From an uncultured Clostridia bacterium (GTDB lineage Bacteria > Bacillota > Clostridia > Oscillospirales > Ruminococcaceae): a DNA stretch of 64,000 nt. The position numbers were made by a program, and so were the translations under genes. The notes beneath the pieces were generated by a model. The model was not told the origin of the DNA. It was given only the letters and a program-made list of their open reading frames with translations, and ran no database searches. The DNA lies in assembly GCA_947627985.1 (NCBI GenBank), contig CANQYD010000002.1, forward strand, positions 1-64,000. Reading direction: 5' to 3'. Of this stretch, positions 58,695-64,000 are shown in pieces (the first letter of the stretch is position 1; each line of letters starts with the position of its first letter).

Positions 58695-59860
58695 TTCAGG
58701 GCGTCAAGAAGGGCTTCGACGCGGTCGGTCTTTTCCCAAGAGACCTTAAGATCCTCCCTGCCCATGTGTCCGTATGCCGAAAGAGGCAGGTAGCTTATGT
58801 CCCGAAGCCCGAGCTCGCGGATTATCGCGGCAGGTCGAAGATCAAATACGCGGAGGACTGCCTTTGCAAGCGCTTCGTCGCTGACTTTTCCGGTGCCGAA
58901 GGTGTCGACCATCAGTGAGACCGGCTTTGCAACGCCTATGGCATAGGCGATCTGAAGCTCACAGCGCTTTGCAAGACCTGCGGCTACGATGTTTTTGGCG
59001 ACGTGTCTTGCGGCATATGCGGCTGAGCGATCGACTTTGGTCGGGTCCTTTCCCGAGAAGCAGCCGCCGCCGTGGCGGGAATATCCGCCGTAGGTGTCAA
59101 CGATTATCTTCCTGCCGGTAAGACCGCAATCCCCCTGCGGTCCGCCGATTACGAACCGCCCGGTCGGGTTGATGTAATAAACGGTGTCGTTATCCAAAAG
59201 CTCCGGGGGAATTATATCCCGGACGACCTTTTCGATCATGTCCCGACGGATAGTCTCCTGCGAGACCTCGGGGTCGTGCTGCGTGGAGATGACGACGCTG
59301 TCTATGCGGACCGGCTTGTCGCAGTCGTACTGAACAGTCACCTGGCTCTTGCCGTCGGGTCTTAAATATGTCAGCTCACCGGATTTACGCAGCTCCGCAA
59401 GCTTTTTTGCAAGCTTATGGGCATAGGATATCGGCATAGGCATGAGCTCAGGGGTCTCGTCGCAGGCATATCCGAACATCATTCCCTGATCGCCGGCGCC
59501 GATGTCAAACTCCCCCGATCCCCTGCTCTCAAGTGCTTCGTCCACCCCCATCGCGATGTCCGGGGACTGGTGATTTATCGTGGACAAAACCGCGCAGGTA
59601 TCGCAGTCGAAGCCGTATTTGGCGCGGTCATAGCCGACGTCCCGAACGGCTTTTCTTACGATCTCGGGGATATCAAGCACAGCCTTTGTGGATATCTCAC
59701 CGCATACCGCAACCATGCCGGTAGCCGCAAAAGCCTCGCATGCCACTCTTGACATCTTATCCTGCTTCATGCACTCGTCCAAAACCGCCTCCGAGACCCT
59801 GTCGCAGAGTTTGTCGGGATGTCCCTCGGTGACGGATTCCGATGTAAACAGTCTTTTCAT
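58691..59860 (-). CDS. metK: S-adenosylmethionine synthetase (host)
   Basis: 389 residues, full length. [20 protein letters not shown] at the start, [12 protein letters not shown], and [19 protein letters not shown] near residue 265. Makes SAM from methionine and ATP. Preceded by a leader with an attenuator-like structure and no visible SAM-I element. Confidence 0.97.
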   Translation of the reverse strand: MKRLFTSESVTEGHPDKLCDRVSEAVLDECMKQDKMSRVACEAFAATGMVAVCGEISTKAVLDIPEIVRKAVRDVGYDRAKYGFDCDTCAVLSTINHQSPDIAMGVDEALESRGSGEFDIGAGDQGMMFGYACDETPELMPMPISYAHKLAKKLAELRKSGELTYLRPDGKSQVTVQYDCDKPVRIDSVVISTQHDPEVSQETIRRDMIEKVVRDIIPPELLDNDTVYYINPTGRFVIGGPQGDCGLTGRKIIVDTYGGYSRHGGGCFSGKDPTKVDRSAAYAARHVAKNIVAAGLAKRCELQIAYAIGVAKPVSLMVDTFGTGKVSDEALAKAVLRVFDLRPAAIIRELGLRDISYLPLSAYGHMGREDLKVSWEKTDRVEALLDALK

Positions 59861-59902
59861 TTAAGTTCCTCCGTTATTTTGCTTCGTCCGTTTTATCGGT
59901 AT

Positions 59903-59953
59903 AAAAAACGCTCTCCGAAAGACAGAGAGCGCAGTCTTTTCCTCATCTTTCGG
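59903..59953 (-). promoter_or_regulatory. Attenuator-like leader of metK
   Basis: Terminator-like stem CGCTCTC/GAGAGCG (59909-59931) with six T after it. Its loop side TCTTTCGG (59915-59922) is fully complementary to CCGAAAGA 24 bases upstream (59946-59953), giving an alternative pairing or a pseudoknot. Confidence 0.5.
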
Positions 59954-60026
59954 TAAAAACCGCAGAATTCAGCATTTTGATTTCCTATATATTATATAAC
60001 TTCGGGGATATTTTGTCAATAGTCTG

Positions 60027-60692
60027 TCAAATAATTTTGAATACGATGAGGCAGATGACGCCGACCGCAAGAAGCAGTATGCCGACGATGTTTAATATCA
60101 GCGGGAGAGTTTTATTTTGCCGGACGCTTTCGGATTTCGGGATCAGGTTGGCTTTTCTAAGAACCGTTATCATCGGTTTATAGAGTAAAAACGTCAGAAC
60201 CGCGTTGGCAAGGGCTTTTATGAAATTAAACGGCAGGAAGCCCGGCAGCATCAGCGATACTACGACGTCTCTGCCGACGCCCATATATAGAGGCGTGATG
60301 AGGTAGTTCCAGAGGAGCATTATCACCGTCTCGGAAATAACCGCACACCCGAGTCCCGCAAGCGCCCCGTAAATGGTCTTTTTGTATCTGTAGATGAGCC
60401 CGACCGGTAGTACGAATGAAGCGGAGCTTAAAAAATTCATCAGCGCGCCGATAAGTCCCGAGGAGCCGAAGGGTATTCTTATGACCGTGACCACGAGGGT
60501 GCTTAAGATCGCGGGTACAGGTCCCAAAACGAGCGCTTCAAGGGATAGGACGGCGTCCATCGGGTCGTATTTCAGGAAGTTTACCGCGGGGATTATCGGC
60601 AGGTGGAATATCAGCGATACCAAAAAAGCCATCGCCGAAAAGAGCGCCGCTAAAGTTACCGTGACCGTTGTTTTTTTGCTGTTTGTTTGCAT
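60027..60692 (-). CDS. ribU: ECF transporter substrate-binding subunit RibU (riboflavin)
   Basis: 221 residues, about six membrane helices. VTLAALFSAMAFLVSLIF and VNFLKYDPMDAVLSLEALVL are typical of the S component RibU. The FMN riboswitch directly upstream supports riboflavin uptake as the role. Works with ECF ATPases encoded elsewhere. Confidence 0.92.
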   Translation of the reverse strand: MQTNSKKTTVTVTLAALFSAMAFLVSLIFHLPIIPAVNFLKYDPMDAVLSLEALVLGPVPAILSTLVVTVIRIPFGSSGLIGALMNFLSSASFVLPVGLIYRYKKTIYGALAGLGCAVISETVIMLLWNYLITPLYMGVGRDVVVSLMLPGFLPFNFIKALANAVLTFLLYKPMITVLRKANLIPKSESVRQNKTLPLILNIVGILLLAVGVICLIVFKII

Positions 60693-60705
60693 AATTATCT
60701 TCTCC

Positions 60706-60870
60706 TAAAAAACCAGCCCGCAGAAAAAATCCGCGGGCATTAAAAGCTTTTTCTTCTCTCTTCCGGACTTATGGCATTTGCCAATTACCGTCGGTTCCGG
60801 AATTTCGCCGGATCATGCTTTCGCTCGCAGACTTTGACTGCCGGTCGGGAATTTCACCCAACCCCGAAGA
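60706..60870 (-). ncRNA. FMN riboswitch with terminator upstream of ribU
   Basis: On the minus strand: GGGGTTGGGTGAAATTCCCG, CCGGCAGT, GATCCGGCGAAATTCCGGAA, CCGACGGT and AGTCCGGAAGAGAGAAGA, the conserved RFN blocks in order (about 60747-60870). A terminator GCCCGC/GCGGGC with T-run follows at 60706-60738. FMN binding should stop ribU expression. Confidence 0.95.
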
Positions 60871-60897
60871 TTTTTGTTAAATTGTATTTATGACGGA

Positions 60898-61332
60898 TCA
60901 CTCGCCGTCGTCGGGTTCCCCTTCTTCTATGTCGAATTCAAGGAGCTCTCCGCAGTTGGGACACTCTACCGAGCCGTCCTCGAGCATGGGTTCCGTAAGC
61001 TCGATATGGTCTCCGCATGAAGGGCAGACGACTTCATATTCGCAGTCGTCGTCATCTTCATCGTCCTCACAGCCGCAGCAGCATTCATCATCGTCTTCGT
61101 CGTCTTCATCATCATCTTCAAAGACGGCGCTTTCGACGTCCGAGAGGTCCTCGTCCATCGCTTCGCAGAAGTCGCAGATGTCGTCGATATCGTTGTCGAT
61201 GGAATCCACGGTCTCGCAAATCTCGGCGATGACGTCCTTTATCGCGAGCAGAACTTTGCCCTCTTTGGTGGAGCCGTCGATATCAAGACCCTCCATCAAA
61301 CCCTTGAGATAAGCAGCCTTTTCGGTAAGCAT
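60898..61332 (-). CDS. CD1247-like acidic zinc-ribbon protein
   Basis: 144 residues. An N-terminal helical CD1247 domain (KAAYLKGLMEGLDIDGSTKE), a very acidic linker with CCCGC, then a zinc ribbon CPSCGD...CPNCGE. Conserved in Clostridia next to efp; function unknown. Confidence 0.8.
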   Translation of the reverse strand: MLTEKAAYLKGLMEGLDIDGSTKEGKVLLAIKDVIAEICETVDSIDNDIDDICDFCEAMDEDLSDVESAVFEDDDEDDEDDDECCCGCEDDEDDDDCEYEVVCPSCGDHIELTEPMLEDGSVECPNCGELLEFDIEEGEPDDGE

Positions 61333-61360
61333 AAAAATCTTCCTTTCAAATCGTTATGGA

Positions 61361-61918
61361 TCAGGCTCTTTGCATGTATTCTCCGGTTCTCGTGTCGATC
61401 CTGACCTTGTCGCCCTCGTTGATGAAGAGCGGCACTCTGATCTCGGCGCCGGTCTCCAAAGTGGCGGGCTTTAGGGTGTTGGTAGCGGTATCTCCCTTGA
61501 GACCCGGCTCGGTCTGAGTGACCTCGAGGTCTACAAAGAAGGGAGGCTCGACGCCGAATACCTTGCCCTTGTAGGATAAGACGGTGCAGACCATGTTCTC
61601 CTTGACGAACTTGAAGTTGTCGCCGACGTCGTTAGGGCTGACGGGAACCTGCTCATAGGTCTCCTGATCCATGAAGTAGTAGAGCTCGCCGTCGGTGTAG
61701 GAATATTCCATATCCTTTCTCTCGATGTATGCGGTCGGGAATTTTGCGGTCGGGTTGTAGGATTTCTCGACGACCGCTCCGGTCAGGACGTTCTTGGTCT
61801 TGGTTCTGACAAATGCCGCACCCTTGCCGGGCTTGACATGCTGGAACTCGATGACCTGCATTACGTTGCCGTCCTCTTCAAATGTTACTCCGTTTCTGAA
61901 ATCACCTGCTGTAATCAT
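61361..61918 (-). CDS. efp: Translation elongation factor P
   Basis: 185 residues. [40 protein letters not shown] with the Lys of the tip loop, and a C-terminal OB domain ending [14 protein letters not shown]. Relieves ribosome stalling at polyproline. Confidence 0.97.
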   Translation of the reverse strand: MITAGDFRNGVTFEEDGNVMQVIEFQHVKPGKGAAFVRTKTKNVLTGAVVEKSYNPTAKFPTAYIERKDMEYSYTDGELYYFMDQETYEQVPVSPNDVGDNFKFVKENMVCTVLSYKGKVFGVEPPFFVDLEVTQTEPGLKGDTATNTLKPATLETGAEIRVPLFINEGDKVRIDTRTGEYMQRA

Positions 61919-62009
61919 AGGTGGTCCTCACTTTCTGATGTCTTGATTTTTTATTAAATATGGGTTACACACTATTGTAACCTATTTCTTTGAGAAATGC
62001 AAGTGTTTT

Positions 62010-63074
62010 TTACAAAGAAATCAGATTTTTTGGCGCCAAAGTCATATTTTCGCAGCCGTTTTTCTTTATTATAACAAAATCTTCTATTCTTACTCCGAAT
62101 TCGTCGGGAAGATATATGCCCGGCTCCACCGTCACGATCATGTTCTCCATGAAGATGTGCTTGGAGGAGGGCGAGGCGTTCGGGGTCTCGTGAATGTTCA
62201 TGCCGACGCCGTGTCCTAAAGAGTGACCGAATGCGTCGCCGAAGCCGGCTTGGCTGATGACGTCTCTTGCGATCTTGTCGGCTTCGCTTCCGGGAAGACC
62301 TTCTTTGATGGCTGCCAAAGCCCTGAGCTGAGCGTCTAAGACGATGGCGTACACCCTCTCCATCTTCTCGGTGGGCTTGCCGACGCATACCGTTCTTGTC
62401 ATGTCGCTGTGGTATCCTTCATATGTGGCTCCGTAGTCCATCAAAACAAATTCACCCGACTTAACGGGTCTGTCGGTGGGTACGCCGTGGCACATTGAAG
62501 TGTTCGGACCCGAGACGGCGATGGTATCAAAACTTAAAGCTTCGGCGCCGTGGAGGAGCATGTAATAATCAAGATGAAGACCGATCTCCCGTTCGGTCAC
62601 GCCGGGCTTGATGAAGTTTAAAACATCTTCAAACGCCGCTTCCGCTATTCTCTGAGCCTTGATGATCTTGTCGATCTCGTCCTGAGTTTTGACAATACGA
62701 AGCTCGTCTATGGCGTCGGAAAGGGCGGAAGTGTCGACGATCTCGACATTTATCTTGCTCTTCATATCGTTTAACTGCGCCACGGTGACGTACTGGCTCT
62801 CGATTGCAAGATTCTTGCAGCCGTGCTTTACAAGAAGCTCGTTGAGCTGGTTGTAGAGCTTATCTTGCATGATAACTTCCGCCTCTTTGACGGTCTTTTG
62901 CGCCTTCTCGATGTAGCGGAAGTCGATGATTAAATACGCCTTCTCGCGGGTCACAAGAACCGTACCGGCAGAGGATTTCATGCCGGTGAAGTAGCGGCGG
63001 TTGACGTCCTCCGTGACAAGAGCCGCATCGATAGTAGACGGCAAGGCGTTCATAAGTCTTTCAAATTTTGTCAT
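62010..63074 (-). CDS. Xaa-Pro aminopeptidase/dipeptidase (M24)
   Basis: 354 residues. Creatinase-like N-domain, then the pita-bread fold with metal ligands in LMDYGATYEGYHSDMTR, GHSLGHGVGMNIHETP and VTVEPGIYLPDEFGVRIED. Releases N-terminal residues before proline. Next to efp as in many Firmicutes. Confidence 0.93.
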   Translation of the reverse strand: MTKFERLMNALPSTIDAALVTEDVNRRYFTGMKSSAGTVLVTREKAYLIIDFRYIEKAQKTVKEAEVIMQDKLYNQLNELLVKHGCKNLAIESQYVTVAQLNDMKSKINVEIVDTSALSDAIDELRIVKTQDEIDKIIKAQRIAEAAFEDVLNFIKPGVTEREIGLHLDYYMLLHGAEALSFDTIAVSGPNTSMCHGVPTDRPVKSGEFVLMDYGATYEGYHSDMTRTVCVGKPTEKMERVYAIVLDAQLRALAAIKEGLPGSEADKIARDVISQAGFGDAFGHSLGHGVGMNIHETPNASPSSKHIFMENMIVTVEPGIYLPDEFGVRIEDFVIIKKNGCENMTLAPKNLISL

Positions 63075-63086
63075 AATATTTCCTCC

Positions 63087-63938
63087 TTAAATGTGCCTTA
63101 GATAACTTTTTTTCATGGCGAGGGCGTCTATATCCTGAGTTCCGGCGCTCTCGCAGATAAAGGTCGGGCTGAGATTTTTGCGGGCAATAAGCTCCATTAG
63201 AGGCTCAAAGTCGGGACCGTAGCGATCGTCATCAAACGTCAGATGCTTCTTCTCCCCGCCGTTTTCGGTGTATTCGATCTTTGAAAAGTGGGAATGAAAG
63301 ACCTTTAAGCGGTCATGCCCGAGCCTGTTTTCGATTTCATCAAGTATTTTTTCATATGCTTCTTTTGAATTTATGCTGCCGAGGGTCCGGGCGTTCAGGT
63401 GACCGAAATCTATCGTCGGCAAAAATGTATCGTCAAGACGGCAGAGTTCCAAAACCTCCTCAAGATTTCCGAGCTGATTGAATTTTCCCATAGTCTCGGG
63501 GCAGAAGATTATATCCTCAAAACCCGCTTCAACAGCGGCTTTGCGGGCTCGTGAAAGGGTGTCTTTCGCAAGATCAAGCGCTTCCTCCCGGGACATTTTA
63601 GAGCAGGAGCCGGAGTGAATGACAATCCTCTTGGCGCCTATTTTTCGAGCGGCAGCCGCCGATTGAAGGATATAATCTATCGACTTGTCCCGCTTCTCGG
63701 GCTCAACGCTTGAAAGCGATATGAAATAGGGCGCGTGCAGGGACATGACTATCCCCTGCTCCTCGGCTTTTTGCTTAAGCGAAGCACCCATTGAATCGGA
63801 TACCCTGACCCCCTGCCCGCACTGATATTCAAAGCAGTCAAGACCCATTTCTTTAAGGTACGCGGGCATGTTGAGGGAGGATTTATGTACTTTTGAAAAT
63901 GCCTCGGAGCTTCCCGCAGGTCCGAATAATGCGCTCAT
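63087..63938 (-). CDS. Endonuclease IV-like TIM-barrel protein
   Basis: 283 residues. SLHAPYFISLSS, RIVIHSGSCSKMS, FCPETMGKFNQLGN, TIDFGHLNART and VFHSHFSKIEY keep the zinc-ligand His/Glu/Asp pattern of AP endonuclease IV (Nfo). Repairs abasic sites, or belongs to the related sugar isomerase group. Confidence 0.85.
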   Translation of the reverse strand: MSALFGPAGSSEAFSKVHKSSLNMPAYLKEMGLDCFEYQCGQGVRVSDSMGASLKQKAEEQGIVMSLHAPYFISLSSVEPEKRDKSIDYILQSAAAARKIGAKRIVIHSGSCSKMSREEALDLAKDTLSRARKAAVEAGFEDIIFCPETMGKFNQLGNLEEVLELCRLDDTFLPTIDFGHLNARTLGSINSKEAYEKILDEIENRLGHDRLKVFHSHFSKIEYTENGGEKKHLTFDDDRYGPDFEPLMELIARKNLSPTFICESAGTQDIDALAMKKSYLRHI

Positions 63939-64000
63939 TTTCTCTCTCCTTTCGCTCTTTTTGGAAGAAGCGGCTTTTCAAGTTTTCTCTTGACCCGAAA
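63935..64000 (-). CDS. C-terminal end of an upstream gene (partial)
   Basis: 21 basic residues ending RAKGERK then TGA, overlapping the next start as ATGA. Too short to identify. Confidence 0.45.
   Translation of the reverse strand, partial: FRVKRKLEKPLLPKRAKGERK

Noticed and set aside
59861..60000. SAM-I riboswitch before metK
   Set aside because: The conserved SAM-I core sequence is not visible; only an attenuator-like fold is supported.
60890..61312. Ser-rich 140-residue plus-strand frame
   Set aside because: Antisense shadow of the acidic CD1247-like gene; Ser repeats are the complement of Asp/Glu codons.

Overview
The window looks like a chromosomal segment of a Clostridia-type Firmicute, probably a gut Oscillospirales/Ruminococcaceae-like anaerobe. 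This rests on Firmicutes-type LexA boxes (AGAACATTTGTTCT), strong AGGAGG ribosome binding sites, an oxygen-sensitive class III ribonucleotide reductase on the prophage, a RibU gene behind an FMN riboswitch, and the order CD1247-like protein / EF-P / Xaa-Pro peptidase / endonuclease IV-like protein. The family-level guess is weak.

Layout. (1) 1-9.75 kb: a type I restriction-modification island on the minus strand (hsdM, hsdS, Xer recombinase, second hsdS, two accessory genes, hsdR). One hsdS is cut in two. Its second half lies in inverted orientation between copies of a 14-bp site found in all three hsdS pieces, so this is a phase-variable specificity switch. (2) 9.75-13.3 kb: an XRE regulator with a LexA box, two small genes, tRNA-Leu(TAG), a P-loop kinase and a methyltransferase. 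(3) 13,305-57,856: a 44.5-kb prophage-like element in tRNA-Thr(GGT), bounded by identical 45-bp att copies. (4) 57.9-64 kb: host genes (ComEA-like protein, metK, ribU, CD1247-like, efp, pepP/Q, nfo-like).

The prophage has two opposed blocks. The minus-strand block (13.5-49.87 kb) carries nucleotide metabolism (dut, nrdD, nrdG, a redoxin, dNMP kinase, a ThyX-like protein), DNA modification (cytosine and adenine methyltransferases and a compact SAM synthetase), and replication/recombination (DnaE polymerase, primase, DnaB helicase, Cas4/RecB-like nuclease, SSB, ERF). It also holds a control region (MrpR-like pseudo-integrase, MazF, LexA-box promoter) and many small phage genes. The plus-strand block (49.88-57.6 kb) carries a complete diversity-generating retroelement (DGR), a lysis cassette (holin, amidase), a collagen-like protein and the integrase.

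The most notable system is the DGR. The variable protein gene ends in a 115-bp variable repeat. A 115-bp template repeat lies 279 bp downstream, followed by a reverse transcriptase. The repeats differ at 17 positions, all 17 are adenines in the template, and 12 codons are altered. The element shows no terminase, portal, capsid or tail genes. The two blocks meet at a pnuC gene cut off at its 5' end 19 bp before the DGR target gene, so the virion gene cluster appears to have been deleted while DGR, lysis, replication and integration genes stayed. Four further prophage genes have frame breaks (three at homopolymers, one 4-bp duplication), which means either decay or sequencing error.
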